Shown here one piece after another: positions 1 through 10,980 of a stretch of DNA of 64,000 nt (positions are counted from its first letter, which is position 1; each line of letters begins with the position of its first letter). The stretch covers positions 33,279,631 to 33,343,630 of the forward strand of contig NC_068971.1 in the NCBI RefSeq assembly GCF_016808095.1, given 5' to 3'. The position numbers were made by a program, and so were the translations under genes. Below the pieces are notes generated by a model. The model was not told where the DNA came from and did no database searches. It saw only the letters and a list, made by a program, of their open reading frames with translations. The stretch comes from Vigna angularis (lineage: Eukaryota; Streptophyta; Magnoliopsida; Fabales; Fabaceae).

Positions 1-662
1 AAATTAAATGCTATTTGGTTTTTTAAAATGATACCGCGGGAGATTAAGGAGACTGCGATAAATTACGGTTTTTAAATATTTTGCTTAGTTTTCTTTTGAT
101 ATTTAATTTGTTTATTTATTTTTTCAAAAGTTTGTTTATTTATTTATTTAAAAATCAATTCGGTCAAGTCACACTTTTAGAAAGATGTCTGCATTGTTTA
201 ATATTGATAAATTCTACAAAAGTTTAGGAAAAAAAATAACAAATCATTACCATTTCTTTATGTATTTTATTTAAATTTCACTTGCTTGCCATACTTGTAG
301 GTTACTTTTTTTTAAAGTACATTCTTATTTTTTTTTCACTTAAATTACTTTTAGTGTTTGGCAAAGAACTTAGTAATTTAAGTAAAGAGTGATAAATTAA
401 TATGAAAAATGTTACAAATTGTAAATCTTTTACTTAAGTCAAAGAAAATAGAAAACTCTGAGAAAACTTAAAAGAATTTCAAAAAATATAGAATAATAAA
501 AATAGAAAATTATAGGGAGACTCTAAAATAAGACTGAATATAATTTAATAAATTAATAATCATAAACAATAGTGTACTATAATAATTTGTGTTAAACTCT
601 ACAATTTTTTTATTCTTGGATTCTTACTTTTTCTTTTTTTTCAATATATATTTGTTTCTTTT
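1..662. other. AT-rich stretch, nothing recognised
   Basis: Very AT-rich DNA with poly-T and poly-A runs and no open frame of note. It lies downstream (minus sense) of the gypsy RNase H relic, where integrase and a 3' LTR would be expected, but I see no integrase motif. Confidence 0.5.
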
Positions 663-1190
663 TTACGTGATAATGAATGACAATTCATTGATAAAGGGTT
701 CCATAGCTTTGTAATCTCCCTTTATTTGATTGGTAATGAGTTGGGAATCACTTTCACACTGTAAATTTTTTACTTCAAGTTCATGTGCGGGGCATAGATT
801 GGTAATTAACGATTCATACTCTGGTTGATTGTTGATGTGTTGAAGGTGAACCAAATTGATTGTTCTATAATTAGGTCACTGGGTCCTTCTAGTATATCTT
901 CTAGCCCCACTTCACTTTTTTTTTAGGATTCATCCATGCTCAACGACCACCAAGAATGGTGTTCTCTTATTGTTAGGAGTTTTGTTAGGAAGTCTACCAC
1001 TTAATGTGCTTTCATTGCCCCGTGATTTTGATAGGTGAGCCCAAACTTGGAAAACTCCATCGACCATGTGGTCATCCCGCCTACAAGCTTAGGCTTCTGC
1101 AAGTTTTGCCTAATAGGGTAGTCCAAACACATGTGTTAAAACTTCATAAATAGTGTTGAAGTCGTTGGGTTGAAAACATAAGTGTGAGAG
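663..1190 (-). pseudogene. Ty3/gypsy (Athila/Tat-like) RT-RNase H relic
   Basis: Read on the minus strand, this contains the tail of a reverse transcriptase connected to an RNase H domain of a plant Ty3/gypsy polyprotein. Visible blocks are YPIRQNLQKPKLVGGMTTWS (RT tail), then a degenerate DES region where the DGSS block is expected, LEDILEGPSDLIIEQS, and an open stretch at 663-854 with NNQPEYESLITNL and SDSQLITNQIKGDY. The last two correspond to the usual NNQAEYEAL and SDSQLVVNQ blocks of the additional (archaeal-type) RNase H found in Tat-lineage elements. In-frame stops and a frameshift break it. RT catalytic motifs are absent: the next DNA upstream (about 1200) jumps straight to the gag/protease linker, so an internal deletion removed protease and most of RT. 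Family is confident; exact lineage is inferred. Confidence 0.8.
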
Positions 1191-1194
1191 GTTT

Positions 1195-1880
1195 TTTTGT
1201 TGTAGAGGTTTTCGTATAATAACATTACATCCATCATCTAACTCCAGAATCTCTTCTTTTCTTGGTCAGCAAATCCTTCATGAACTTTTCATAAGTAGGC
1301 ATCTGCTTTATAGCTTTTATAAATGGAATGTTGATCTACAACTTCTTAATCGTATCCAAGAACCTTTTAAATTGTCTTTCTTTATCTTTCTGTGTTGCTC
1401 AATGTGGATATGGTAAGTGAGTGACAAAAGGGTTATTATTCGTGAATGATTTCCTTTTGCTTAACTTTCCCTCTTTATGTATTCTCTCATCTTCTCTCTT
1501 TCTTTTTCACTCACTTTCTCTTCTCGTATTCTCTCCTTTTCTTTTTTTTTTCTGCATAACATTTTTCTTTCTCTTTCTTAGATGTTTTTCTCACTCTCTA
1601 CCTCTTTTTCTTCTCTAAATTTTTCACGTTCAAGGTCACTCTTTTTCTCTTTCAACTCTTCTTTTTCACACTTAAACTTATGCTCGTCCTCACTTTCTCT
1701 CGTCTTTTCTAGTTTAGATTTCTTACCTTTCTTTTCATCTCTCAAGTCATTAATAATTCCCTTACCTATTACAACTCCTTTCTTCGCGCTAATGGATTTG
1801 CATTACTCCTTTGGATTGATCTTGGTATTGGTAGTGAGCTTAGCCTCTTATTGTTCTACTAGCTGTTGTGCTAGTTGTCC
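1195..1880 (-). pseudogene. Athila/Tat-like gag-to-protease linker relic
   Basis: On the minus strand, about 1240-1375 reads as a well-conserved plant gypsy linker: KRFLDTIKKL, a stop, INIPFIKAIK, then QMPTYEKFMKDLLTKKRR. This matches the block lying between gag and protease in Athila/Tat-like polyproteins. From 1420 to 1880 the minus strand is rich in Lys/Glu/Arg codons; the long plus-strand Ser/Phe/Leu frames here are the complementary shadow and are not genes. The relic is interrupted at 1881-1885 by a copia LTR insertion and resumes at 3484. Confidence 0.75.
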
Positions 1881-1884
1881 AATC

Positions 1885-3483
1885 TATTAAGAAAAAATCA
1901 TCTATAAGACTTATATGTCTAAACGTTCTCACATGTTATGAAGTTTAACCAAATAACATTAAACGAAATGAAAAATAAGCAAAACCATAAGTGTTAGGTT
2001 CAAAATCCCTAATCATCTAGCAACATGGGAAAGCCTTAGGAAAACACTTAGGCGTATATGTAACATAGAACAACCTAAGTTAAAACATCCAGACGCAACA
2101 CAAAACGACTCCTAATTCAAAGCGTTTATGAGAGTCATGCTAAACTCGTAAGATATACTTTACCAAACGGTAATCAGTTAAACTCTCAATGGTTAAAGAT
2201 GTTGAAGTATCAAGACATATTTGTTGCGTTCACATCTACTTTATTCCATATGCAAATAACCTACTACACGCATCCACTTACTACATTTGAAATATATAAT
2301 AAGTGGACGTTAGAGACAAAGAAGACATTCATGGAATGTTCTCACCATCAAAAGTCGTGCTAGAAAAATAATACATCTTACTTTTATCAATGTACTAGAA
2401 AAGCAAGTATGCTTTAACAAGTTGACTTTAACCAACGACTGCTCCACATAACAAGACAGAGGAAGATTCAAGACAAGAACTCAGTCTAACGAATATCTTT
2501 CGAAGAGCCCTTTAAATAGAAGATGATTCAAAGTAAGAATCAAGAGGATAGCTTACAATTAAAATATCATCCTACGAAGAGAAGGAAAAACGTTTATAGA
2601 AAAACATAGAGAAGCTCAAGCTCAAAGAGAATATTTGAGAAGAGAAAAAGTAAGTCAAGAAACACTCTCAAGCGTCGTTGTAATATTATCTTAGGATTTG
2701 TAAGTAGAGAGAAAAGAGAGAAAAAATCATTGAGTCTGTATATTGTATTGTATTGAACATATATCCTCTCTATGAGAGTAATCGTCTAATGACTTATAAG
2801 TAATCAATTAATTACAATTCTAAAGAGAATTAAAACACTTGTTGTATAACTCAGGCAAGTTAAGGATAACTAGGCAACGTATCAAAGTGATACCAGGATT
2901 GTCTAGTGAAAACCAGGAGTGGGTGAAACTCAACTAGTCTAGGATAATAGGAGTTATTCGTTGACTAGGGATACTAGAACTGGTGAAGAATATTGCACAA
3001 CCAAGAGTGAGTGAAACTCAACTAGGCAGTGTATTAGAGTGATACAAAGAGTGCATAGGGATACCAAGAGTGGTTAGAATACTCAGTTGTAATCTTGTTG
3101 AAGATTATAGTGGAACCTTCTAAGGTTAGAGGAGACTGGATGTAGCTTAGTTGGAGTGAACCAATATAAAAATCTTTGTAAATTTACTATTTAATTCTAT
3201 CTCAACGCTTCTTTTATAAAACCTACAGTAGCATTTTCGCTTTAAGAGCTTCATGTATTAAACAATTATTCATTAAAGAAGAAGTCTTTACAAACATTGT
3301 AGCGTGTATTATGAATAACACTTGAAAAGAATTTATTGTTTGAAACTATTCGTAAGGTCGAGCATTTAACAACTCACTTGAAAAATCTTATACCTGTACA
3401 AAATTACTATATCAGAAAGGTTGCGAAAGATATTTCCATTAACACTATTCAACCCCCCCTTCTAGTGTTTTCAGGTACTTTAC
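1885..3483 (+). mobile_element. Solo LTR of a Ty1/copia (SIRE/Maximus-like) element
   Basis: An insertion of about 1.6 kb splits the gypsy relic. The target AATC(T) occurs on both sides (1881-1885 and 3484-3488), and the interrupted minus-strand frame (NLEMQI to the right, linker to the left) resumes across it. It starts TATTAAG, probably a decayed TGTTAAG, and ends with CTTTACA, so the ends are imperfect inverted repeats. Text such as GAACCAATATAAAAATC, CAACCCCCCCTTCTAGTG and repeated AGTGATACCA/GTGAAACTCAACTAG is shared with the copia LTR at 44815-46071. No PBS, gag or pol lies inside, so a solo LTR formed by LTR-LTR recombination is the simplest reading. Confidence 0.7.
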
Positions 3484-4640
3484 AATCTGCATCTCCAAGT
3501 TCCTAAGTGAAGTTTTAGTTTCTTCTGGTTTGAAGTGGAAACTTGGATGAATTGCACCAATGCATCCTCAATCTTTAAGACTATATCTTGATGTTGAGGC
3601 TATTGTCCCTGATAATTTGTTTATTTAGATTGCTTGTTGGTTGAACCTTCTACTATCATTCATGTAGTGTAACTCTTCTTCTCGTGAAAATTCAAGAGCA
3701 TAACTTCTAGTATTCACTTGCACACAAATCACATTTCATTAGTTGTCGCTCTGAGTCGTGAGTTTTCGGCCCGAGATGTAGTTTTGCCATTTGTTTCTTT
3801 AACTCTTCCATTTGTTAAGAAATGAGTTTGTTCTGTGTCAATATGGCATCTTACGTTCCTAGCTCCAGTATTCCTCTCTTGAAAGGTTGATTTCCATCAT
3901 ACTGTGCTTGGTGATCACTAGTTTCTAGTGATTCTATGATAGTTATAGCTTCCTCCACACTCTCAATCTTCATGGTACTTCCTACTGGTGCATCCAACAA
4001 CATTCTGGTTTGTGGCCTTAATCCATTATAGAATATGTTGAGTTGATCTATTTCATCAAATCCATGGTTGGGACATTTCTTTAGTAAGGTTTTGTATCTT
4101 TCCCAAGCTTCACAAAAGTGTTCATCCATGCCTTGAGAAAAGGTTGTAATTGTTGCCTTAACATTGATATATTTAGATGGAGGAAAGAATCTAGACAAGC
4201 ATTCTTTCCACATCTTCCCAACTTGTCAAGCTTTGGTTTAGGTGAGATTGTTACCAAACTTTGGCCTTTCTTATAAGTTAGAATGGAAATAACCTAAGGT
4301 AAAAACTTCCTCATCATCAAAATTTGTTCCTAAGGTTCCACATAGTTCATAGAATGTGGCTAAATGATTGAATGGGTCTTCTTAATCTAATCCAGTAAAT
4401 TGATTTTCTGTGATAAGAGAAAGTAAAACAAGTTTCATCTCTACTCTTTTTGATGGTCTTACTATGCTTGAGAAGTGGCATGACCGTCTTTGTTAACTGT
4501 AATCTGTAAGTAATCTTCTCTTATTTCTTTCAACAACTATTTGATTTGAATAGCCTAGTTCCAAATCAAGATTTGTTTTCATATTAGTATTAGCATTCAC
4601 AACTTCGGTTTGCGACTTAAGCGATGGCGTCAGGATTTTT
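3484..4640 (-). pseudogene. Athila/Tat-like gag relic
   Basis: Minus-strand gag of a plant Ty3/gypsy element. The longest open piece, 3851-4213 (120 codons), contains CLSRFFPPSKYINVKATI, FCEAWERYKTLLKKCPNHGF and FYNGLRPQTRMLLDA, the classical retrotransposon gag core with SRFFPP, EAWERFK and FYNGL blocks. Upstream (4240-4445) the frame is broken but EDPFNHLATFYELCGTLG is clear; this is the N-terminal gag block normally written EDPxxHLxxFxE. Downstream (3490-3850) NKLIS, QMEELKKQMAKLHLGP and SLRNLEMQI represent the C-terminal part. Several stops and frameshifts make it non-functional. Together with 663-1880 it forms one element in minus orientation. Confidence 0.85.
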
Positions 4641-4921
4641 CTCTATTTTCTGCTCTTGTTGTTATACCTTATAAACGTTCTACCTTTGGATCAAACAACA
4701 AAACCTGTTTTTCTCTTCTTCTTTGCATACACAACAACTAAAAACAGTAGTGAACAACTTTATAGCACCAAATTTATGTAGAAATAGTGATGAAAGTTAA
4801 TAAAATAGTAACCAAAAAACAGAAAAATAACAAAAGAATAAAATGGGTAAGTTCTTTTTACAACAATATACAAATTTATACAATGAGAAATCTGATTAAA
4901 CAAATATTTCTTAATTCAAAT

Positions 4922-4943
4922 CCTTGACAATGGTGCCAAAAAC
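4922..4943 (-). other. Primer-binding site of the gypsy relic
   Basis: On the minus strand this reads TTTTTGGCACCATTGTCAAG, a decayed form of the TTTTTGGCGCCGTTG signal that follows the 5' LTR in Athila/Tat-type plant elements. It lies between the LTR (higher coordinates) and gag (lower coordinates), as expected for minus orientation. Confidence 0.7.
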
Positions 4944-6138
4944 TTATTCGCATGGCTATTACAAGGTCATGAATCTACCAGAAAGTATATTGGGTTGATT
5001 TAGTAAACAAGTGTGGTATCCACAAGGATTTGGTGAAAATAACAGTGTTATGTTCAATTTGATCTTATATGAGACTATTTTTGTGTAAAAAGTGTGAGAG
5101 TGAAGAGTGAAAGTGTTGTCACATTAATCTAGAAATCAGTTTAAGCTATTAAAGGAGTGATTATAGTATTAAAACTTTGTTAGAGTCTAATTTCACATAT
5201 TCATGCCTTCTTGCATTAGATCTTCCTTCAAGTCTACAACTTCACGTGATCAAGTCTTGGGAGTGCTCTTTATGGTACTCCAAGCTCAATCTGGTACCCA
5301 GATACCGCATACGACTCGCCTGCGTTACGAATAAGATTTTATTCTACTTGTAAATCTCTGGCCTATTTCATCTAGAAACACACAGAAAAACTGATTGGAC
5401 CACAACTTACGACTAGATACCTCTATGCCTCAAGCCAGTTAAACAGGATAAGTGATTAGTTCATCCCAAAATCAACATAAATCAATTAACCACTTGAAAT
5501 CAAATGAAAACTGCATAAATGAAAGTGTCACCAAATACAAGAGAGTTTGAATATGTTACATCATGCTCTAACACATGAAGATTTAGCTCCTCATGAAGAG
5601 AGACTCACTAGAGTTTTTCTCTAAACTCACCCTAAGAAGGCTAAGATCGAAGTCTAGTTCTCTCGTTTTGATCTTTCCACCTCTTCTCTCCTACTTCTCC
5701 AAGGTGTTTGTATTTATAGACTTTCACAGCACGACTCATGTGGTGGCTCACAGCTTCAATGCCAAGGTCTCCTCCCTTGTTGGGTTTCCTTTGTGGTTTA
5801 AGCTATAAAGATCTGGGCTCGAGCTGCTTGAGGTTGCTTAATAATGAAACACTCTCTCATGGCTCAAGTCTTAGTTGATGGCTTAAGGAAACTTTCCTTG
5901 GTGAGTTTTCTTATATGGCTCACGCCCTCAAGTGGCATTTTAGTCGTGGCAAGTCATATTCTTCCAAAATGAATGTAATTCTTCTTATTTTCACCAAAAT
6001 TAAGATTTAACTCCTTGAATTCACGTGTTTATGAAAAATAAGTAAAATTGGGGTAGTTATCACAAATTTTATACATAATCAAAACAAGATAAGTGATAAT
6101 TAAGCATTGAAGTTCACTAATATCAAGCACTTGTCACA
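4944..6138 (-). mobile_element. 5' LTR of the Athila/Tat-like gypsy relic
   Basis: LTR of about 1.2 kb in minus orientation. Its inner end abuts the PBS; its outer end is taken as TGTGACAAGTGCTTG on the minus strand near 6138. A minus-strand TATA box (CTATAAATAC) lies near 5710-5720. The text at the inner end (GTATCCACAAGGATTTG on plus) is the familiar reverse complement of LTR ends in this family. The partner 3' LTR must lie left of the window or be lost. A short plus-strand frame at 5593-5808 has no supporting features. Confidence 0.65.
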
Positions 6139-6479
6139 TTCCAAGGAATGGTACATCTCTACTATGGGAGATCATTATCACTACAAGAAATATTACATTT
6201 ACATACAAATATTTATATACGGATTGTAATTCGTATGTAATTCAAATATTACATACAAATTTTATATACGGATTTTGAAAAATAAATTATATACGGATAT
6301 TATATACGGATTTTTATCTACCAAATATCTGTATATAAAAGCCGTATATAATTTTAGCTCGTGATGTCCGAAAGATTTTCGAAAGATAAAATTTGTATGT
6401 AATTTTTGTAATTCGTATATAACTAAAAACAAATTTTATCTATCGATATTATATACGGATTTGGAAAATCATTATTTAA

Positions 6480-7245
6480 AATAAAAATCAAAGTTTCAGC
6501 CTCTTTCCTCAAACCCTTTTTCCTCGAACCCTCTTTCCTTAACCTTCTTCACTTTTCTCTAAGCTTCTTCCCCATCTTCACTCCTCTTCATGCTTCTCCT
6601 TCAATTCGACGTGAACTTCTTGGGCCCTCCTTCGAGCTTTTTCTTCGTTTTCATCAGTGCGTGCGTGTGGCTTTTCTCCTTCGTCTTGAACACTATCTTC
6701 CTTTCAGGTTTGCTCTCATCTTTCACATTTCGTCTTCCTCGAGTTTCCTCTTTCCACTCGAGAGCTCCTCATTCACAAACCATTTTTCTTCACACAATCT
6801 TCTTCTTCTTTCATATTTAGCTTTTCCATAGCCTTTGCAACCATCGAACGTTTGTTCTACCGATTCATTAGTCGATCTACATCTCTAGTTAGGGCCCCAA
6901 CCTCTTTTCACCATTTTCTTCATTTTCAACCGATTAAATCCTTTTTTCTATCGATTAAAAGCCTTTCCACCGATTGATTCTTCGATTAGCATCATTTACA
7001 CCGATCAATCTTGCATTTGCACCGATTAATCGATCCATTTTAGGTTTCCTTCGTCAACCTAGGGTTTTAGGGTTCTTCGCGTCGAATCCTCTCCGTTTTT
7101 GGAGTATTCCTGGATTCTCAGGGTTTGGAAGAAATTGCACACAAATGTTATTCAGGAGAACAACTGAAAGATGCGTTGTCCAGCTGGAGCTATGCTTTCA
7201 CCACAACTGCAGGTATCACTGGTTGGGATGACAAAGATTTCAGGT
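6480..7245 (+). other. Exon-like leader region inside the CACTA element
   Basis: C/T-rich sequence resembling a plant 5' UTR or first exon (repeated CCTCGAACCC-type text), followed by repeats of CACCGATTGATT/CACCGATTAATC at 6850-7040. At about 7140-7242 an exon-like stretch reads QLKDALSSWSYAFTTTAGIT and WDDKDF, followed by a possible donor (AG/GTAAAC). I do not recognise the protein. Open frames at 6590-6820 and 6974-7231 do not look like conserved proteins. Confidence 0.35.
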
Positions 7246-7463
7246 AAACAAATGGGTCCTTCGTACTTTCTTTGGTTTGAGAGTGAATGAAGCATAAGTT
7301 AAGGTTGTGAAAGAGAATACTGTAAGAACATTATTTATATAATTTTGAAACTTCTTTTGAAAGTGTTTTCTTTCTGAGTGTAATGCATGTGTTGTTAACT
7401 TGTTAAACTAAACATTAAGCATCAATAATCAATAATTATTTATCTTTCTTATATTCATCACAG

Positions 7464-7612
7464 GGGATAAGAGCTATCGAAGGATTGTCCCTGAAACTGC
7501 ATTCCAGCATTAGAGATTGCTTGGAAGCTCGTTCTTTCAAGAAAATGAAGAGACTAAGACTCCTACAACTTGATCATGTACAACTTAGTGGAGATTATGG
7601 GTACCTACTTCC
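7464..7612 (+). pseudogene. Captured TIR-NBS-LRR exon fragment
   Basis: After an acceptor-like TTCATCACAG, the frame reads GIRAIEGLSLKLHSSIRDCL then EARSFKKMKRLRLLQLDHVQ and LSGDYGYL. This is the block at the NB-ARC/LRR junction of legume TIR-NBS-LRR resistance proteins (typically GTxAIEGLxLKL...FKKMKRLRLLQLxxVQLxGDYxYL). Only about 50 codons are present: no TIR, P-loop or leucine-rich repeats follow, so it is a captured fragment with no independent function. It continues into an apparent intron or UTR; the open frame to 7682 loses similarity after about 7612. Confidence 0.75.
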
Positions 7613-7679
7613 AGTAAGATGGCAGAGTTTTTGTTATTTCTCTTTTGTACATTCTATTTATCTTGCTTTCATGCACAGA

Positions 7680-8002
7680 TGACTGAGTATGATGAGTATG
7701 GCACACCTCTGGATCGTGAAACATTTATGAAAGAGCTTGGGAATTTCTACAGATAGCGGTCCTTGGAATTTAAGCCTCCTAAGTTTTACGGAGAGCCTCT
7801 AAATTACCTTAAGTATGTATAATATCCCCTGTGACGCAAGGGTGTAACCCCTTTCTCATAAGCATTCTAAAGGCTAGTTTAAGTTGGCCTAACCTCCTTG
7901 ATATTTGAATGTGTTATTACATTATTCTGATAGTGGATCCCTTACTTTTCAACTGGCTGCAGGTTGTGGAGAGCTGTTATCAGACTGGGTTGCTATGATG
8001 TG
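7680..8002 (+). pseudogene. Captured ARID-domain gene fragment (two exons)
   Basis: Exon A (about 7680-7812) reads ETFMKELGNFYR, a stop, then SLEFKPPKFYGEPLNYL. An intron with GT at 7813 (AA/GTATGT) and CTGCAG ending at 7962 follows. Exon B (7963-8002) reads LWRAVIRLGCYDVV and ends at GTG/GTATGG. Joined, this is the N-terminal half of an ARID DNA-binding domain as in plant ARID/HSP20-type proteins (FxxELxxFxRExxLEFKPPKFYGEPLNxLKLWRAVxRLGGYD). The stop within exon A and loss of the rest of ARID make it a pseudogene. Retained splice borders show capture from genomic DNA, not from mRNA. Confidence 0.8.
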
Positions 8003-8120
8003 GTATGGACTTGTCTTACATGTTATTTTTGACAGATCATCTCTTTGAATAGTTCTAGGCCATGGCTGTAATTCTTGCATTACTTTTCTTACTTCAAACT
8101 CAAGGTTGTTGTTAATGTTA

Positions 8121-9414
8121 GGCTTAATTACCTACTTAGTCCCCATGTTCGGAGGTAATTTGTTGTTTAGTACCCGGGTTTAAAAATGTAGGCATTTGAT
8201 ACCTATGTTTTGAAATTTGTATCAATTGAATCCTACCCACTTAACGCTGTTATAATTGATAACGTTTTTCTGACTGTGTATGTGATTTGTGCAATCGTGG
8301 CAATGAGGTGGCTTAAGTGACTTGACGTGGCAGGCTGAATTGGGAATTTGAAATGGGGTTACATTTTTTAAATTGGGGAAATAAACTAATTAGGGTTTTT
8401 TTTATAGGTAGCTAGTAGCAGAGGTTAAAGAGGTGAACTGAGGTGGGGGTGGCCTTCGCCGCGAGAGGATCCTCTACCTCATCCGAAGTTTCGCCGGCGA
8501 CGCTAAGCACCACCAGGACCACTGCCGGCGATGCCGTTCACGCCCGTCGGAGCAGTTCTGGCCGCCGCCTCCTCCAAGCAGACCGCCGCAAGTTGCTTCT
8601 GGTCTCTCTCCTTCTCTTTTCACCGTCGACCCAGCCACCCGTGCCACCACCTCTTGCGTCGTCGGCAAACCCCAAATACCACCGGATCCGTTCCCAACCG
8701 CGACGCCGTCAGCCTTGGAAGTCGCCGCCGATTGACTCTCCCCTTCTCCTTTATCTATTTTCTGTTTTTATGTTTGGGTAGTTAGGAATGGTGGGTTTCT
8801 GTTGTGTGCGCGTGTTTCCTGTTCAAAGATTCAACTCCTTTGGTGGTGATTAGAGATGAAAGGAAGCTTGATGGCTTAGTCCCAGTATCTGGTTTGGTTT
8901 TCTGGAATTCTGGGTGGTTGGCGGAGGGATAATGATTGTTGCTGGAGGGAAGTTTGGTTAATGGGTAAAGTTGAACTGGATGCTGGTTGATGATTGTGAT
9001 GTTGGCTGTGAGACGGTGGAAGGGAAATCACGGGTGTTGGAGGTGATTGAAGAAGATGAAGACGTTAGGCGCAGGCCGTGAGTTGTTGGAGACGAACGCT
9101 CGTGAGGAAGACGAACGCTCGTGAGGAAGACGAACGCTCATGAGGAAGACTGGATGAGAATTGGCCGTGCGATAGGTTGGAGGTTCAGTCTTGGAGGAAG
9201 CCTGCCACGTCAAGTCACTTAAGCCACCTCATTGCCACGATTGCACAAATCACATACACAGTCAGAAAAACGTTATCAATTATAACGGCGTTAAGTGGGT
9301 AGGATTCAATTGATACAAATTTCAAAACATAGGTATCAAATGCCTACATTTTTAAAACCGGATACTAAACAGCAAATTACCTCCGAACATGGGGACTAAG
9401 TAGGTAATTAAGCC
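8121..9414. mobile_element. Mutator-like element (candidate Pack-MULE) nested in the CACTA
   Basis: Long terminal inverted repeats of about 215 bp (8121-8335 and 9200-9414) start GGCTTAATTACCTACTTAG and are nearly identical when inverted. A perfect 9-bp target duplication, TTAATGTTA, flanks the element (8112-8120 and 9415-9423), the hallmark of MULEs. The interior (8420-9190) is strikingly GC-rich against its surroundings and looks like transduplicated genic sequence, with several overlapping frames (8443-8781, 8531-8785 +; 8474-8668 -) of low-complexity Ser/Arg/Pro. I recognise no protein, and no MURA transposase is present. A direct repeat GACGAACGCTCGTGAGGAA occurs about three times at 9091-9150. 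Confidence 0.9.
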
Positions 9415-9423
9415 TTAATGTTA

Positions 9424-10980
9424 TTTCTAATAGCTTCATCCCGTTCATATCTTGCGTAGGATAAAAGGGTCGTTTAAATGAACCAAATGTTTGCATCACA
9501 TGGACTAACCCTAATTGATCTAGTTGCTCTATCAGGTATTTCAAGCAATTGGTGCTGTCAGAGGATTTCTAAGACCATATTCTCTTGTAAGTAGTGAAAA
9601 ATTTCAAGAATAAAGCTTTTGAATATTACTTTAAATTTAATTTATGCTTTTTCTGGTTGCTTTTGAATATTGTAAGTGCATGAATCATCTGATAATTGGG
9701 TTGCTCTATTTGCATCAATGCTTAATGGTCCTGTTAAGTTTTTTATTATAACCACTTATTAGTTATGATTGCATTAATGTTTGCATCTGATATTCTTTCA
9801 TGACTAATTTCAGTTCATATCTTGTAATATACTTGTAATGAAATGAAATAAAAACTAGAGAATAAGATTTTTCATTGCTCCTGCATCTCTATCCAAGTTA
9901 CGCATGGTTGGATTAAATTTCTATTAATTATTAATACTTATTAAATTACTGCTTTTATTTTCACAACTTTTCTTTTGTTTTCGAAGTATTATATGTTGAT
10001 TTTATATCACGATGCTTTTATGTATTACTTGAAATGATGATTTGACTTTTATTTTAATGCATAATTTATTAAATAGCATCATACAATGTTAGAAATTAAA
10101 AAATAGTATTTTTTTAATTTTATAAAAAAGGGAAAAATAAAGAATCAAATTTTAATCATTTAAATTATAAACATATTTAATAAAGTTTTGTTGAATGTAA
10201 CTTAATTAAAAAGTAGAGTAGTATTCTAGTATAAACCCGCATCAGCTTTTCAATAAAAATAGTAATGAATTTACGTAGTCGCCCGACTTTTTAATATGAT
10301 TGATGCCTACTTTTCTGATATACTATTATAATTGTTTTTTTTGTGCAGATCGCAATTATATTTATTTACATATCCCTGTATAGAAGGGTCTCCAACAACA
10401 TTTAAATCACATTCTAGTAGATTGGGTCACCTGTAATGTAAAATACCTATAATGTTATGAATTTTATTAAATTCATCTTAATGTTCTTGGTTTTGATCTT
10501 CTTAATTATTTAATAGAGTCTGTCAACTTTATGTATGACCATCCAATTGCATTTGATTTTGTCAGTATATGGCATCTAATGGTCCTAATCCACCTCCTCC
10601 ACTCTAGGCACAATCTAATAAGGAGAAGGGAAAAAGCAACGTGATGTTGTTATCACGGTGATGGAGTGCAACGACAATGTCAATCCAAGATGAACAAAAT
10701 TCGTAGTGATTATTAGGAAATTATAGACTTGTCAGTCTATGTTGTTTGACATTTTATGAATTGTAGAATTTATATTGTTTGAGATCTTAGGAACTGCACA
10801 ATCTATTAATGAATATTAGACATTTTGTAAATTTATTTGATAATGATTTTTAAGTAATATATATCTATTTTTAGTGTGAAATGTTTGATATGGTGTTAAA
10901 TAAAAGTTATTGTGGTGGTTGGTTGTATGTATATTACAAGTTTGTAATTAATGTATGTGCAGGTATTGAATAAAACAATT
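9424..10980 (+). other. CACTA interior, mostly AT-rich
   Basis: An exon-like piece at about 9536-9590 (acceptor CAG, then VFQAIGAVRGFLRPYSL, then a GTAAGT-like donor) is unassigned. The rest is AT-rich. Near 10570-10640 a short broken reading (MASNGPNPPPPL, stop, AQSNKEKGKSN) may be an element-encoded remnant. No transposase domain is visible. Confidence 0.35.

Noticed and set aside
1421..1890. Plus-strand Ser/Phe/Leu-rich open frames
   Set aside because: They are the complement of Lys/Glu/Arg-rich gypsy linker DNA read on the minus strand; membrane-like look is a codon artefact.
8443..8785. Overlapping GC-rich frames as host genes
   Set aside because: They lie wholly inside a MULE with exact target duplications, overlap in several frames and show no recognised domain.
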